From contig NZ_CABFPH010000010.1 in NCBI RefSeq assembly GCF_902141845.1, positions 35,028 through 99,027 of the forward strand: DNA of 64,000 nt, written 5' to 3'. The translations under genes were made by a program, and so were the position numbers. Position 1 is the first letter of the stretch; each line of letters begins with the position of its first letter. The notes under the pieces were generated by a model. It was not told the origin of the DNA. It made no database searches and worked only from the letters and a program-made list of their open reading frames with translations. The DNA comes from Methylobacterium symbioticum. GTDB lineage: Bacteria > Pseudomonadota > Alphaproteobacteria > Rhizobiales > Beijerinckiaceae. This document shows, piece by piece, positions 10,126 through 19,654 of this stretch.

Positions 10126-10527
10126 CTACTTGCCGGCCAGCACGCGCGAGGCAACGTTGATGTATTTGCGGCCCGCTTCCTGAGCGTGAAGCACCGCGTC
10201 GCCGAGGGATTCCTCGTCGCGGACGCTGGCGAGCTTGATCAGCATCGGCAGATTGATCCCGGCGACCACCTCGACGGCGCCGCCGTTCATACAGGACAGG
10301 GCGAGGTTCGAGGGCGTGCCGCCGAACATGTCGGTGAGCACCACCACGCCCGTACCGGTGTTGACGCGGCCGACCGCGGACATGATGTCCCGCCGCCGCA
10401 GCTCCATGTCGTCTTCCGGGCCGATCGTAATGGTCTCGATCTGCTCCTGAGGGCCGACCACGTGCTCCAAAGCGGCCTTGAACTCGGTCGCGAGTAAGCC
10501 GTGGGTGACAAGCACCATGCCAATCAT
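10126..10527 (-). CDS. PTS EIIA component, mannose family (EIIA-Man-like)
   Basis: A 133-residue EIIA-Man domain. The active histidine is His9 in MIGMVLVTHG, and VVLTDMFGGTPSNLAL is the family signature. No IIB, IIC or IID partners are encoded nearby, as usual for the regulatory alphaproteobacterial PTS. ATG 10527 was chosen because it places His9 at the normal position; upstream codons give no family similarity. It lies 126 bp after hprK and 172 bp before the HPr gene. Confidence 0.93.
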   Translation of the reverse strand: MIGMVLVTHGLLATEFKAALEHVVGPQEQIETITIGPEDDMELRRRDIMSAVGRVNTGTGVVVLTDMFGGTPSNLALSCMNGGAVEVVAGINLPMLIKLASVRDEESLGDAVLHAQEAGRKYINVASRVLAGK

Positions 10528-10653
10528 CGACGCGTGTTCCGACGTCCTGTTATCCGAGCCGCCATGTTGTGCATCGCACCCGACGCGCACAAGGCAGTCG
10601 CGACGTTTTGCTCAAACGAACGTCATCATCATGCCATGCCCGGTGCCCCTGCG

Positions 10654-11196
10654 CTACGGGGCGATTCCGCGGAGGCTGCGCGCGATCGGATTGTGCGGCT
10701 GCGAAGCCACGCCGCAGGCCGCGAGCACGGCGGCGGGCCCCAGCCCGGCGGCGCGCAGGGATCGATCGAGGCAGAGGCGGTCCAGGCCGAGTCCGAGGAT
10801 CTCGGCGCGCTCGGCCCCCGCCTCAGGGAAGCGCGGCGCGGCCTCGACGAGATCGACGACGCGGGCCAGCACGCAGGCCTCCTCCGCCGGAAGGGCGATG
10901 AGACCGAGGCCGCGCACCTCGATTCGCCCGGCGATCGCCGGGTGCGGCCGGGCCACGAGCCGGCCATGGGCCCGCGTGATTCGCACCCGGTCGTCGGCCA
11001 CCAGAGCCGCGAACAGGCCGCGAGCGGAGGCCGCCTCGATCAGGCCGAGGGCGAGGCTCGACTTGCCGGTCCCCGATTCGCCGCGAATCAGCACCCCCGC
11101 CTCGCCGAGCACCAGGCAGGCGGCGTGGACGGTCAGGGCCTGCGCCTCAGGCACCGACGGGCTCGGGAGCGGATCGCTCAGGCATGGAGGATGCAC
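10654..11196 (-). CDS. hprK: HPr kinase/phosphorylase, short alphaproteobacterial form
   Basis: A 180-residue protein with Walker A GESGTGKS at residues 39-46 and a following LVADDRVRI segment typical of the HprK catalytic domain. Firmicute HprK has about 310 residues; the N-terminal domain is absent here, as known for Alphaproteobacteria. It phosphorylates the serine of HPr. It starts from GTG immediately after the chvG stop, so translation is probably coupled. Confidence 0.88.
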   Translation of the reverse strand: MHPPCLSDPLPSPSVPEAQALTVHAACLVLGEAGVLIRGESGTGKSSLALGLIEAASARGLFAALVADDRVRITRAHGRLVARPHPAIAGRIEVRGLGLIALPAEEACVLARVVDLVEAAPRFPEAGAERAEILGLGLDRLCLDRSLRAAGLGPAAVLAACGVASQPHNPIARSLRGIAP

Positions 11197-12987
11197 TCAA
11201 CCGTGCGCGAGCTGACGCGGCGCGGCCGGCAGGCGCACCACGAAGCGGGCGCCACGCACGGTCGGCTCGCCATCCTCATTGGCCGGTCCCGGCCGGTTCT
11301 CCGCGCGGATCATGCCACGATGCGCCTGGACGATCTGGCGCGAGATCGACAGGCCGAGGCCGGAATTCTGGCCGAAGCCCTGCTCGGGTCGATCGGTGTA
11401 GAAACGCTCGAAGATCCGCTCGAGGGCGTGCTCAGGGATGCCCGGGCCCTCGTCCTCGCAGATCATCTCGACCTCGCCGCGCACCCGCCGCAGCGCGACC
11501 CGCACCTTGGCGTCCGAGGGCGAGAAGGAGCGTGCGTTGTCGATCAGGTTGTTGACGACCTGACCGAGACGGCTGTCGTGACCGATGATCGCGAAGGGCT
11601 GCTCCTGGTCGCCGGGCGGTGTCTCGATGTCGAGCAGGATGACGCAGTCCTTCGCGCGGCGGCGCTCGTTGGCCACCGAGATCACCGTGGTCAGGAGCCG
11701 CTTCATGTCGACCCGACGTGCCTCGGCACGGGCGAGTTCGGCGTCGAGGCGCGAGGCGTCAGCGATGTCGCTGATCAGCCGGTCGAGGCGCTTCACGTCG
11801 TGCTGAATGATCGCCATCAGGCGCCCGCGCGATTCGTCCGTCTTGGCGAGCGGCAAGGTCTCGACGGCGCTGCGCAGCGAGGTCAGCGGGTTCTTCAGCT
11901 CGTGGCTGACATCGGCCGCGAAGCTCTCGATCGCGTCGATGCGCCGGTAGAGCGCCTGGGTCATGTCGCGCAGCGCGCCGGAGAGATGGCCGATCTCGTC
12001 GGTGCGGTCGGTGAAGTCCGGGATCTCCTCGCGGGTCTTGATGCCCATGCGCACCTTCTCGGCGGCCTCGGCGAGCCGCCGCACCGGCCCCGCGATGGCG
12101 CCCGCGAGCAGGATCGAGAGCACCACCATGATCAGCGAGGCGACGAGGAAGACCTGGAACAGGCCGAAGCGCTCGGAGGCGATCACCCGGTCGATCGCGT
12201 CGCCCTGCGTCGAGATCAGCAGGGCGCCGCGCACCTGTCCGGCCTTGTGGATCGGCACCGCCACCGAAACTGCCGTCTCGCCGACGGTGTTGCGGCGCAC
12301 CAGACTGCCGCGGGCGCCGGCCAGCGCCGTCTGAACCTCGCGCAGGGAGTGGCCGTTCGTCGGCCCGACCTCCTCCGGCGGGGCGGCGCGGGTGCCGAAC
12401 AGGTTCCCGACCCGGGCCTGGATCCAGGTAAAGGCCCGCTCCAGCACGTTCGGCTTGTGCGCGCCGGCCGCGTCGCCGCGGCTGCTGTCGCGGTTGAACA
12501 GCGAGCGGGTGTCGAACAGCAGGCCGCCCTCACGGTCGTAGACGCGGGCACGGTTGCCGGTCGGCGTCACGAGACGCGACAGCAGCGGCGCGACCCGCTC
12601 CGGATTCAGCGAGAAGGCGAGCGGCGAGGCCTCCTCCTCGGGCCCGGATTCGCCGGCCTGGTCCTGCAGGAGCTTGTCCGGGTCGATCCGGATCGTGTCC
12701 GTGTCGACCGAGGCCGAGGAGGCGATGGCGCTCGCGATGATCTCGCCCTGGATGGCGAGGCTCTGCACGCGGGCCTGGATCAGCCCCTGGCGGAACTGGT
12801 TCAGGTAGAGGAAGCCCACGAGCAGCGCGATCAGCCCGAACAGGTTCAGGACGACGATGCGGCGCGTCAGGCTGGAGGAGGCCCGCTGCCCGATCGCGTC
12901 CCAGAGGGCGCGGGGCCAGGTGAGCGGCGAGGTGAGAGGGCGGCCGAACAGGGTTCGGGGCGCGGCTTCGTCGGTTGTGGACGGCAC
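11197..12987 (-). CDS. chvG: Sensor histidine kinase ChvG
   Basis: A 596-residue membrane sensor. A first transmembrane segment (VVLNLFGLIALLVGFLYL) is followed by a large periplasmic domain, a second transmembrane segment (LVASLIMVVLSILLAGAIAG), HAMP, the H-box VSHELKNPLTSLRSAVETL and a HATPase domain with EDEGPGIPE and GLGLSISRQIV. ChvG with ChvI controls envelope, acid and host-associated responses in Rhizobiales; ExoR, its inhibitor elsewhere, is not seen here. It starts from GTG 36 bp after chvI. Confidence 0.95.
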   Translation of the reverse strand: MPSTTDEAAPRTLFGRPLTSPLTWPRALWDAIGQRASSSLTRRIVVLNLFGLIALLVGFLYLNQFRQGLIQARVQSLAIQGEIIASAIASSASVDTDTIRIDPDKLLQDQAGESGPEEEASPLAFSLNPERVAPLLSRLVTPTGNRARVYDREGGLLFDTRSLFNRDSSRGDAAGAHKPNVLERAFTWIQARVGNLFGTRAAPPEEVGPTNGHSLREVQTALAGARGSLVRRNTVGETAVSVAVPIHKAGQVRGALLISTQGDAIDRVIASERFGLFQVFLVASLIMVVLSILLAGAIAGPVRRLAEAAEKVRMGIKTREEIPDFTDRTDEIGHLSGALRDMTQALYRRIDAIESFAADVSHELKNPLTSLRSAVETLPLAKTDESRGRLMAIIQHDVKRLDRLISDIADASRLDAELARAEARRVDMKRLLTTVISVANERRRAKDCVILLDIETPPGDQEQPFAIIGHDSRLGQVVNNLIDNARSFSPSDAKVRVALRRVRGEVEMICEDEGPGIPEHALERIFERFYTDRPEQGFGQNSGLGLSISRQIVQAHRGMIRAENRPGPANEDGEPTVRGARFVVRLPAAPRQLAHG

Positions 12988-13023
12988 GGTGCGGCGGTCG
13001 GTCTTTTCGGCTGCGGTCGGCTC

Positions 13024-13734
13024 TCAGTTCTCCTTGAAGCGGTAGCCGACGCCGTACAGGGTCTCGATCATGTCGAAGTTCTGGTCGGTGACCTTGAACT
13101 TCTTGCGCAGCCGCTTGATGTGGCTGTCGATGGTGCGGTCGTCCACGTAGACCTGATCGTCGTAGGCCGCGTCCATCAGGGCGTTGCGGCTCTTCACCAC
13201 GCCCGGGCGCTGGGCCAGCGCCTGCAGGATCAGGAACTCGGTGACGGTGAGCGTGACCGGCTCGCCCTTCCAGGTGCAGGTGTGGCGCTCGGGGTCCATC
13301 ATCAGCGCGCCGCGCTCCAGAGAACGGGCGGCGACATCGGCCTCGCGCTGGGCGGCGTTCGGGCCGTCCTTGGGGGCGAAGCGGCGCAGCACGGCCTTCA
13401 CCCGCTCCACGAGGAGGCGCTGCGAGAACGGCTTATGGATGAAGTCGTCGGCGCCCATCTTGAGGCCGAACAGCTCGTCGATCTCCTCGTCCTTCGAGGT
13501 GAGGAAGATCACCGGAAGGTCCGATTTCTGCCGCAGGCGTCGGAGAAGCTCCATCCCGTCCATGCGCGGCATCTTGATGTCGAAGATCGCGAGGTCCGGC
13601 GGCGAGTGCCGCAGGCCGTCGAGGGCGGAGGCGCCGTCCGTGTAGGTCTGGATGCGGTAGCCTTCGGTTTCGAGGGCGATCGACACGGAGGTCAGAATGT
13701 TGCGGTCGTCGTCGACGAGGGCGATGGTCGGCAT
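13024..13734 (-). CDS. chvI: Response regulator ChvI
   Basis: A 236-residue OmpR/PhoB-type regulator. The receiver domain starts [21 protein letters not shown], with phosphoacceptor Asp52 in [12 protein letters not shown] and the switch Lys in [11 protein letters not shown]. The C-terminal winged helix ends [11 protein letters not shown] and YGVGYRF. Start 13734 gives the standard N-terminus; longer readings are non-homologous. It is the first gene of the minus-strand operon with chvG, hprK, EIIA and HPr. Confidence 0.96.
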   Translation of the reverse strand: MPTIALVDDDRNILTSVSIALETEGYRIQTYTDGASALDGLRHSPPDLAIFDIKMPRMDGMELLRRLRQKSDLPVIFLTSKDEEIDELFGLKMGADDFIHKPFSQRLLVERVKAVLRRFAPKDGPNAAQREADVAARSLERGALMMDPERHTCTWKGEPVTLTVTEFLILQALAQRPGVVKSRNALMDAAYDDQVYVDDRTIDSHIKRLRKKFKVTDQNFDMIETLYGVGYRFKEN

Positions 13735-13892
13735 GCGCGTTCCCTGACTGAAACGGCGGCGGCGGGGCCTGGGCCGGAAGCGGCGGGCCCGGCCCCGGTC
13801 CGGGGCAGGCGTGAGCGCGAAGACGGGGCTTGGACTGAACGCCGGTCCGGGCCCGCTTCGCACCGAAGGGACAGTCGCTTTAGTATGAAGCT

Positions 13893-13921
13893 TTGAAAAA
13901 AGCGAGCGCCGCGCGTAGCTT
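13893..13921 (+). promoter_or_regulatory. Candidate sigma-70-type promoter upstream of the HugZ-like gene
   Basis: TTGAAA at 13893-13898 and TAGCTT at 13916-13921 are separated by 17 bp, 91 bp before the start codon, in the only AT-rich patch of the chvI/hugZ-like divergent gap. The same patch may serve chvI on the other strand. Confidence 0.3.
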
Positions 13922-14011
13922 GGCCGTATCGTCCGGCTGCCGCGGCATCGCCGCCCCTCGCCCGGGCGGGCCCGATCGCTATGATCTGTCGGGCAGATTC
14001 GGGGAGGAGCG

Positions 14012-14770
14012 ATGAGCGAGACGCAGACGTCCGGCACCGGGCCGGCACGGCCCCTGCCGGCGGCGGAGGCCGGGTTCGACGCGATCGGCCTCGCGCGAGA
14101 GCTCCTGCGCAGCGTGCGTTCCGGCGCGCTCGCCACCCTGGAGCCGGACGGCACGCCCTTCGCCTCCCTGGTGACGATCGCCACCGATTCGGACGGCACG
14201 CCCCTGATGCTGCTGTCGCGGCTCTCGGCGCATACCCGCAACCTGCTCGCCGATCCGCGCTGCTCGCTGCTCTTCTCGGCCGGCGGCAAGGGCGACCCCC
14301 TCGCTCATCCCCGGCTCACCGTCGTCGGGCGGGCGGTGCCGTCCCAGGAGGACCGCGTCCGCGCCCGCTTCCTGGCCCGCCACCCCAAGGCCAAGCTCTA
14401 CGCCGACTTCCCCGATTTCGGCTTCTTCGCCCTGGAGCCGGCCGCGGGTCACCTCAACGGCGGCTTCGCCAAGGCCGCCACCCTGACGCGGGCGGAGCTG
14501 CTCCTCGACCTCGCCGGCGCCGAGGCCTTGGTGGCGGGCGAGGCCGGCGCCGTCGCCCATATGAACGCGGACCATGCCGACGCGCTCGCGCTCTATGCGG
14601 CCGGCGCGGGCGACGGGCCCTGGCGCCTCACCGGGCTCGACCCGGAGGGCCTGGACCTGATGGCAGGCGAGCGCACGGCGCGGGTCACCTATCCCGAGCC
14701 GGTCTCCGACATGGGCGCCCTGCGCAAGAGCCTCGTCGCCATGGCTGCCGCGGCGCGGGCGGGCGGCTGA
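14012..14770 (+). CDS. HugZ-family heme/flavin-binding protein (PPOX split barrel + DUF2470)
   Basis: A 252-residue protein. Residues around 25-165 form a pyridoxamine-5'-phosphate-oxidase-like split barrel ([22 protein letters not shown], then [13 protein letters not shown]). The C-terminus has the DUF2470 motif [16 protein letters not shown]. HugZ proteins bind heme and take part in heme use or breakdown in some bacteria, but many members are uncharacterised. A GGGGAGGAG ribosome binding site precedes ATG. It is divergent from chvI. Confidence 0.8.
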   Translation: MSETQTSGTGPARPLPAAEAGFDAIGLARELLRSVRSGALATLEPDGTPFASLVTIATDSDGTPLMLLSRLSAHTRNLLADPRCSLLFSAGGKGDPLAHPRLTVVGRAVPSQEDRVRARFLARHPKAKLYADFPDFGFFALEPAAGHLNGGFAKAATLTRAELLLDLAGAEALVAGEAGAVAHMNADHADALALYAAGAGDGPWRLTGLDPEGLDLMAGERTARVTYPEPVSDMGALRKSLVAMAAAARAGG

Positions 14771-14861
14771 TACCGGCGGTTGCACCGGGCAGCACGGCCG
14801 CTATCGCAGGGAGGGGTCCGGACCCCTATGCAGTCCCGGCCGGGCGCCCCATATAGGCCCG

Positions 14862-15062
14862 ATGAACGATATCCAGTCCGATACCTATCCCTTCAGCCTC
14901 GACGTCGAGCCGGTCGGCGAGTCCGGCAGCCTGTTCCAGTGGAGCATCCGCAAGAACGGCAAGCTGCACCAGCGCTCGGACCGCAAGCACCCGACTGAGG
15001 CGAAGGCCCGCGCCCACGGTGAGGCCGAGATCGAGCGGCTCATCCGCGGCCGCGGCCGCTGA
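14862..15062 (+). CDS. Small conserved hypothetical protein
   Basis: A 66-residue protein (starts [20 protein letters not shown]) with a beta-rich N-terminal half and a helical, basic C-terminus ending RLIRGRGR. The pattern of a short beta-hairpin ([18 protein letters not shown]) followed by a helix beginning [16 protein letters not shown] resembles small DUF2188-like or KTSC-like folds, but I cannot assign a family. It precedes lepA on the same strand by 229 bp. Confidence 0.6.
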   Translation: MNDIQSDTYPFSLDVEPVGESGSLFQWSIRKNGKLHQRSDRKHPTEAKARAHGEAEIERLIRGRGR

Positions 15063-15149
15063 GCGCACTGCAAGCGTAGGACGCGCTTCCCGGCGCGGGC
15101 GGTCCCGGACCGTCCGCGCCGTTTCCGTTCCGGGATGCGGCGTCGCCTG

Positions 15150-15177
15150 GCCGGGATCGCTTCGCCGGGATCGCTTG
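15150..15177. repeat. Two tandem 14-nt units in the lepA leader
   Basis: The unit GCCGGGATCGCTT followed by C or G occurs twice back to back, in the 229-bp non-coding stretch before lepA. It could be a slippage product. No function is evident. Confidence 0.6.
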
Positions 15178-15291
15178 GCGCAAGGCCGCCCCCCTGCTAT
15201 CCCGCGCCTCACCAAATGGATTTCCGTTCCTGACGGCGAGAGCGAGTTCGGCCCCAAGGCCCGAGGCCGCGCGCCGGAGATTATCGAGCCG

Positions 15292-17097
15292 ATGACCACC
15301 GCGCCCATCGACAACATCCGCAACTTCTCGATCGTCGCGCATATCGACCACGGCAAGTCGACGCTCGCCGACCGGCTGATCCAGGCCACCGGCACGGTCG
15401 CCGCGCGCGACATGAGCGAGCAGATGCTCGACTCGATGGATATCGAGCGCGAGCGCGGCATCACCATCAAGGCGAACACCGTCCGCCTCGAATACAAGGC
15501 GCAGGACGGACGCGACTACGTCCTCAACCTCATGGACACGCCTGGCCACGTGGACTTCGCCTACGAGGTCTCGCGCTCGCTCGCCGCCTGCGAGGGCTCG
15601 CTCCTCGTGGTGGACGCCTCCCAGGGCGTCGAGGCGCAGACGCTCGCCAACGTCTATCAGGCGCTCGACGCCAACCACGAGATCGTCCCCGTCCTCAACA
15701 AGGTCGATCTGCCGGCGGCAGAGCCCGACCGGGTCAAGGAGCAGATCGAGGAGGTGATCGGCCTCGACGCCTCGGACGCGGTGCCGATCTCGGCCAAGAC
15801 CGGGCTCAACATCGATCTGGTTCTGGAGGCCATCGTCAAGCGCCTGCCGCCGCCGAAAGGCGACCGGAGCGCGCCGCTCAAGGCCCTGCTCGTCGATAGC
15901 TGGTACGACGTCTATCTCGGCGTGGTCGTGCTGGTGCGCATCGTGGACGGCGTGCTCAAGAAGGGCATGACCATCCGTATGATGGGCGCGGACGCGGTCT
16001 ACGGCGTCGACAAGATCGGCGTGTTCCGGCCGAAGATGGCCGACATCGCCGAGCTCGGCCCCGGCGAGGTCGGCTTCCTCACCGCTTCGATCAAGGAGGT
16101 GGCCGACACCCGCGTCGGCGACACCATCACCGAGGACAAGCGCCAGACCGCGGAGATGATGACGGGCTTCAAGGAGGTCCAGGCGGTCGTCTTCTGCGGC
16201 CTCTTCCCCGTCGATGCGGCCGAGTTCGAGAACCTGCGCTCGGCCATGGGCAAGCTCCGGCTCAACGACGCCTCGTTCTCCTACGAGATGGAGACCTCCG
16301 CCGCGCTCGGCTTCGGCTTCCGCTGCGGCTTCCTCGGGCTCCTGCATCTCGAGATCATCCAGGAGCGCCTGGAGCGCGAGTTCAACCTCGACCTCATCTC
16401 GACGGCGCCCTCCGTGGTCTACCGCCTGGCCATGCGCGACGGCGAGATCAAGGAGCTGCATAACCCGGCCGACATGCCCGATCCGATGAAGATCGAGACC
16501 GTCGAGGAGCCCTGGATCCGCGCCACGATCCTCACCCCCGACGAATATCTCGGCGGCGTGCTGAAGCTTTGCCAGGACCGCCGCGGCATCCAGGTCGACC
16601 TCAACTACGTCGGCAAGCGGGCCATGGTGGTCTACGACCTGCCGCTGAACGAAGTGGTGTTCGACTTCTACGACCGCCTCAAGTCGATCTCGAAGGGCTA
16701 CGCCTCCTTCGACTACCACGTCTCCGATTACCGCGAGGGCGACCTCGTGAAGATGTCGATCCTCGTCAACGCCGAGCCGGTGGACGCCCTCTCGATGCTG
16801 GTCCACCGCACCCGGGCGGAATCCCGCGGCCGGGCGATGTGCGAGAAGCTGAAGGACCTGATCCCGCGCCACCTGTTCCAGATCCCCGTCCAGGCGGCGA
16901 TCGGCGGCAAGATCATCGCCCGCGAGACCATCCGGGCGCTGTCCAAGGACGTGACCGCCAAGTGCTACGGCGGCGATATCTCGCGCAAGCGCAAGCTCCT
17001 CGACAAACAGAAGGAGGGCAAGAAGCGCATGCGCCAGTTCGGGCGGGTCGAGATCCCGCAGGAGGCCTTCATCGCCGCCCTGAAGATGGACGATTGA
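15292..17097 (+). CDS. lepA: Elongation factor 4 (LepA)
   Basis: A 601-residue translational GTPase, full length for EF4. G1 AHIDHGKS lies at residues 16-23; DTPGHVDF and NKVDLP follow. The LepA-specific C-terminal domain is present ([21 protein letters not shown], then [22 protein letters not shown]). EF4 back-translocates or remodels stalled ribosomes and helps 30S biogenesis. ATG 15292 is chosen because homology begins there; upstream in-frame codons do not look like protein. Confidence 0.97.
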   Translation: MTTAPIDNIRNFSIVAHIDHGKSTLADRLIQATGTVAARDMSEQMLDSMDIERERGITIKANTVRLEYKAQDGRDYVLNLMDTPGHVDFAYEVSRSLAACEGSLLVVDASQGVEAQTLANVYQALDANHEIVPVLNKVDLPAAEPDRVKEQIEEVIGLDASDAVPISAKTGLNIDLVLEAIVKRLPPPKGDRSAPLKALLVDSWYDVYLGVVVLVRIVDGVLKKGMTIRMMGADAVYGVDKIGVFRPKMADIAELGPGEVGFLTASIKEVADTRVGDTITEDKRQTAEMMTGFKEVQAVVFCGLFPVDAAEFENLRSAMGKLRLNDASFSYEMETSAALGFGFRCGFLGLLHLEIIQERLEREFNLDLISTAPSVVYRLAMRDGEIKELHNPADMPDPMKIETVEEPWIRATILTPDEYLGGVLKLCQDRRGIQVDLNYVGKRAMVVYDLPLNEVVFDFYDRLKSISKGYASFDYHVSDYREGDLVKMSILVNAEPVDALSMLVHRTRAESRGRAMCEKLKDLIPRHLFQIPVQAAIGGKIIARETIRALSKDVTAKCYGGDISRKRKLLDKQKEGKKRMRQFGRVEIPQEAFIAALKMDD

Positions 17098-17101
17098 GGT
17101 T

Positions 17102-17120
17102 CGTCCACGTTTCGTGGACG
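17102..17120. promoter_or_regulatory. 19-bp inverted repeat between lepA and the MNT/HEPN pair
   Basis: CGTCCACG-TTT-CGTGGACG is a perfect 8-bp inverted repeat five bases after the lepA stop and 15 bases before the antitoxin start. It may be the lepA transcript-end stem, although no T-run follows, or an operator for autoregulation of the toxin-antitoxin pair. I slightly favour the operator reading from its position. Confidence 0.45.
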
Positions 17121-17135
17121 TGTTAGGGTCGTGCC

Positions 17136-17429
17136 ATGCGGCGGGACGACGTCATCGCGCGGCTGCGCGCCTCCGAGAGTGACCTGCGCCGATCCGGCGT
17201 CCAGGAGCTTTGGCTCTTCGGCTCGGTCGCCCGTGACGAGGCGCGAGATACCAGCGATGTCGACCTGTTCGTGGATCCCGATTACACGCGTTTCGGCTTC
17301 GTCGAATTGATCCGTGTCGAGGAGCAACTTGCACGCGATCTCGGCCGCACGGTCGACCTGACCACGCGCGAGGGCTTGCATCCCTACCTTCGACCAACGA
17401 TCGAGCGTGAGGCGATCCGGGTGCTGTGA
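17136..17429 (+). CDS. MNT-domain nucleotidyltransferase antitoxin (MntA-like)
   Basis: A 97-residue minimal nucleotidyltransferase. The signature LFGSVARDEARDTSDVDLFVD has the GSx10DxD pattern, and a third acidic residue follows in TVDLTTREG. In characterised MntA/HepT pairs the MNT protein AMPylates the HEPN toxin on a tyrosine. The gene overlaps its partner by TGATG, typical of toxin-antitoxin operons. Confidence 0.88.
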   Translation: MRRDDVIARLRASESDLRRSGVQELWLFGSVARDEARDTSDVDLFVDPDYTRFGFVELIRVEEQLARDLGRTVDLTTREGLHPYLRPTIEREAIRVL

Positions 17430-17782
17430 TGAAGCGCACGCCCGCCGCGCGCCTGGTCGATATTCGCGAGATGATCGATGCCGTCGCGGCGATGGTCGAG
17501 AATGTCGATCTCAGAACCTACCGCAAGGACCTGAAGCTGCGCTTGGCTGTCGAGCGCTGCGTTGAGATCGTCTCCGAGGCGAGCCGCCATATCTCCGCGA
17601 CGGATAAGGCCGGCTTTCCCGCGGTACCCTGGCCGGAAATCGCAGCGATCGGCAACAAACTGCGCCACGAATACAATCGCGTCGATGATCTGATCGTTTG
17701 GCAGGTCGCGACGGAAGCCTTGCCGGCCCTGCGGCCCACCATCGTCAGGCTTCTGGAAAGCGCCAGCCCATCGGAATCCTGA
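17429..17782 (+). CDS. HEPN-domain (HepT/DUF86-like) toxin with atypical motif
   Basis: A 117-residue all-helical HEPN protein. The usual RNase motif is RX4HXY. Here the stretch is IGNKLRHEYNRVD, with Gly75 where the Arg normally stands; His80 and Tyr82 are kept and Arg79 lies next to the His. The retained Tyr could be the AMPylation site. PWPEIAAIGN matches DUF86-like proteins. I recall similar GN..LRHEY variants in other Alphaproteobacteria, so this may be a subfamily trait rather than a dead enzyme. Confidence 0.85.
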   Translation: MKRTPAARLVDIREMIDAVAAMVENVDLRTYRKDLKLRLAVERCVEIVSEASRHISATDKAGFPAVPWPEIAAIGNKLRHEYNRVDDLIVWQVATEALPALRPTIVRLLESASPSES

Positions 17783-17804
17783 TCGCCCGGTCGAGGCTGC
17801 CCAC

Positions 17805-18266
17805 TCACGCCACCCGGATCTGCGTCGCGATCCGCGGCGGCTCCTCGGCGCCGGTATCCGCCTCGATGATGCGCATGTCGAGGCGGCCCTGATCGTCGCG
17901 GAACACGTCGTAGATCACCCGGTCCACCACAGCGTTGCCTTCGCCGAAGATCAGCACGCGCGGCTTGTGGGCGATCACGTCGTCCACGCTGCCATAGCTC
18001 GCCGAGGCGATGATCACCTCGTCGCCGACCTGGCAGGTGCGCGCGGCGGCCCCGTTCAGGATGCAGCAGCGCGAGCCGGCGGGGCCGTAGAGCACGTAGG
18101 TGCTGATCCGCGCGCCCGACATCTTGTTCCAGATCTCGACGAATTCGAGCGGATCGAGCCCCGCCTCGCGGCAGAGGTCGGAATCGATGGTGATCGAGCC
18201 ATGATAGTTCAGGTCGGCGCCCGTCACCCGGATGCCGTGCAGCTTGGCCCGCACGAAGCTCTGCAT
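17805..18266 (-). CDS. panD: Aspartate 1-decarboxylase
   Basis: Pyruvoyl-dependent enzyme making beta-alanine for pantothenate. The 153-residue proenzyme starts [20 protein letters not shown]; self-cleavage is expected between Gly23 and Ser24 in NYHGSITID. The region [22 protein letters not shown] carries the conserved Gly-Ala-Ala motif. The C-terminus extends about 25 residues beyond E. coli PanD. It is convergent with the HEPN toxin gene. Confidence 0.95.
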   Translation of the reverse strand: MQSFVRAKLHGIRVTGADLNYHGSITIDSDLCREAGLDPLEFVEIWNKMSGARISTYVLYGPAGSRCCILNGAAARTCQVGDEVIIASASYGSVDDVIAHKPRVLIFGEGNAVVDRVIYDVFRDDQGRLDMRIIEADTGAEEPPRIATQIRVA

Positions 18267-18350
18267 CGCGTTCCCCCTCGCCGCCCCGTCGCCGGGCGGA
18301 TTCGCCGCCCTTCTAGAGGCTCGCGCGGCGGAGGGCTACGGCCGGCCGCC

Positions 18351-18578
18351 TCAGTGAGCGGGCGCCGGGGCCGTCTGGCTGTCCTGGCGGGCCTGCTTGT
18401 TAGCCCGGTGGCGGCCGATGGCACAGCCCGCCGCAGCGCCGACCAGACCGTGATGGCCGGCATAATGCCCGGCAATGCCGCCGACGACGGCGCCTTTCAG
18501 GCAGCCCTTGGCCTCGGCGGTGCCGGCTGCGGTCAGGGCGGCGAGCGCCAGTGCGGTCGCAGCGATGGTGCGGATCAT
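18351..18578 (-). CDS. Small secreted glycine-zipper protein
   Basis: A 75-residue protein with a signal peptide (MIRTIAATALALAALTAAGTAEA). After it come KGCLKGAVVGGIAGHYAGHHG and LVGAAAGCAIGRHRANKQA. The spaced Gly residues suggest a glycine-zipper hairpin that inserts in or lines a membrane. Two cysteines follow the signal peptide but not in lipobox position. ATG 18578 has GAGAGACTCCC upstream. Function unknown. Confidence 0.75.
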   Translation of the reverse strand: MIRTIAATALALAALTAAGTAEAKGCLKGAVVGGIAGHYAGHHGLVGAAAGCAIGRHRANKQARQDSQTAPAPAH

Positions 18579-18739
18579 GGGAGTCTCTCCTGAATTCGGC
18601 TCTGGGAACGGAGTCGCAGCCCCCCTCGTTCCGGCCTCACGCAAGCGTGACGGACGGCGCCGCGATGCTGGGCACGGCACCGAGGCATGAGCGGGCGGCG
18701 CTGGCGCAGGCGGCGGGGACACGCCATCTTCGCCCCCCC

Positions 18740-19654
18740 ATGGATGCTCCCCTGTTCGACACCACCCTCGCCCGCCGCCGCCTCGCCCGCGCCCGGGCCG
18801 CAGGCTACGCCGACTTCCTGCTCGCCCGCGTCGCCGAGGATCTCGAGGATCGGCTCGCGGCGGTGCTGCGGCGCTTCACCGACGCCGTCGATCTCGGCAC
18901 GCCGGCCTCTGCAGCGGCCCGCCTGCTGGCGCGGCGTCCGGAGGCTGCCACGACGCTGCGCCTCGCACCGCTGCCCGAGCCGGCCGAGTCCGGCTTCGCC
19001 CTGGCGGTGGCCGATCCCGAGGCGCTGCCGCTCGGCCCAGCCAGCATCGATCTCGCCGTCTCGCTCCTGGCGCTCCAGGGCGTGAACGACCTGCCGGGCA
19101 CCTTGATCCAGCTCCGCCGGGCCCTGCGCCCGGACGGGCTGTTCCTCGGCTGCCTCCTCGGTGGGGCGACCCTGACGGAGCTGCGCCAGAGCTTCGGCCA
19201 GGCCGAGAGCGAGGTGGAGGGCGGGGTGAGCCCCCGCGTGGCGCCCTTCGCGGCGGTGCGGGAGCTCGGCAGCCTGATGCAACGGGCGGGCTTCGCCCTG
19301 CCGGTGGTCGATGCCGAGACCGTCACCGTGCGCTACGCCGACCCGTTCCGCCTGATGCGCGACTTGCGCGCGCTCGGCCTCACCAACGTGCTCGCCGAGC
19401 GCCGCCGCACGCCGCTGCGCCGCGACACCCTGATGCGCGCGGCGGCCCTCTATCAGGAGCGTTTCGCGGATCCGGACGGGCGCGTGCGCGCCACCTTCGA
19501 GCTGCTCTGGGTCTCCGGCTGGGCGCCGCATGCGAGCCAGCAGAAGCCGCTGCGCCCAGGCAGTGCGCAGACCCGCCTCGCCGACGCGCTGGGCACCACC
19601 GAACTCCATGCGGGGCTGACCTCAGGACCGAGCAAGGACAGGAGCGCGCCATGA
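18740..19654 (+). CDS. SAM-methyltransferase-fold protein (BioC/NDUFAF5-like)
   Basis: A 304-residue protein starting MDAPLFDTTLARRRLARA. It keeps the methyltransferase_11 pattern around ASIDLAVSLLALQGVNDLPGTL and the following RRALRPDGLFLGCLLGGATL, typical of the alphaproteobacterial/mitochondrial NDUFAF5 group. The glycine-rich SAM motif I appears degenerate. NDUFAF5 itself hydroxylates an arginine of complex I, so substrate and reaction here are uncertain. It overlaps the DUF427 gene by 4 bp (ATGA). Confidence 0.75.
   Translation: MDAPLFDTTLARRRLARARAAGYADFLLARVAEDLEDRLAAVLRRFTDAVDLGTPASAAARLLARRPEAATTLRLAPLPEPAESGFALAVADPEALPLGPASIDLAVSLLALQGVNDLPGTLIQLRRALRPDGLFLGCLLGGATLTELRQSFGQAESEVEGGVSPRVAPFAAVRELGSLMQRAGFALPVVDAETVTVRYADPFRLMRDLRALGLTNVLAERRRTPLRRDTLMRAAALYQERFADPDGRVRATFELLWVSGWAPHASQQKPLRPGSAQTRLADALGTTELHAGLTSGPSKDRSAP

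Noticed and set aside
10501..13896. 1131-codon open frame on the plus strand
   Set aside because: It runs antisense to EIIA, hprK, chvG and chvI, which have unmistakable motifs; its composition is that of a shadow frame.
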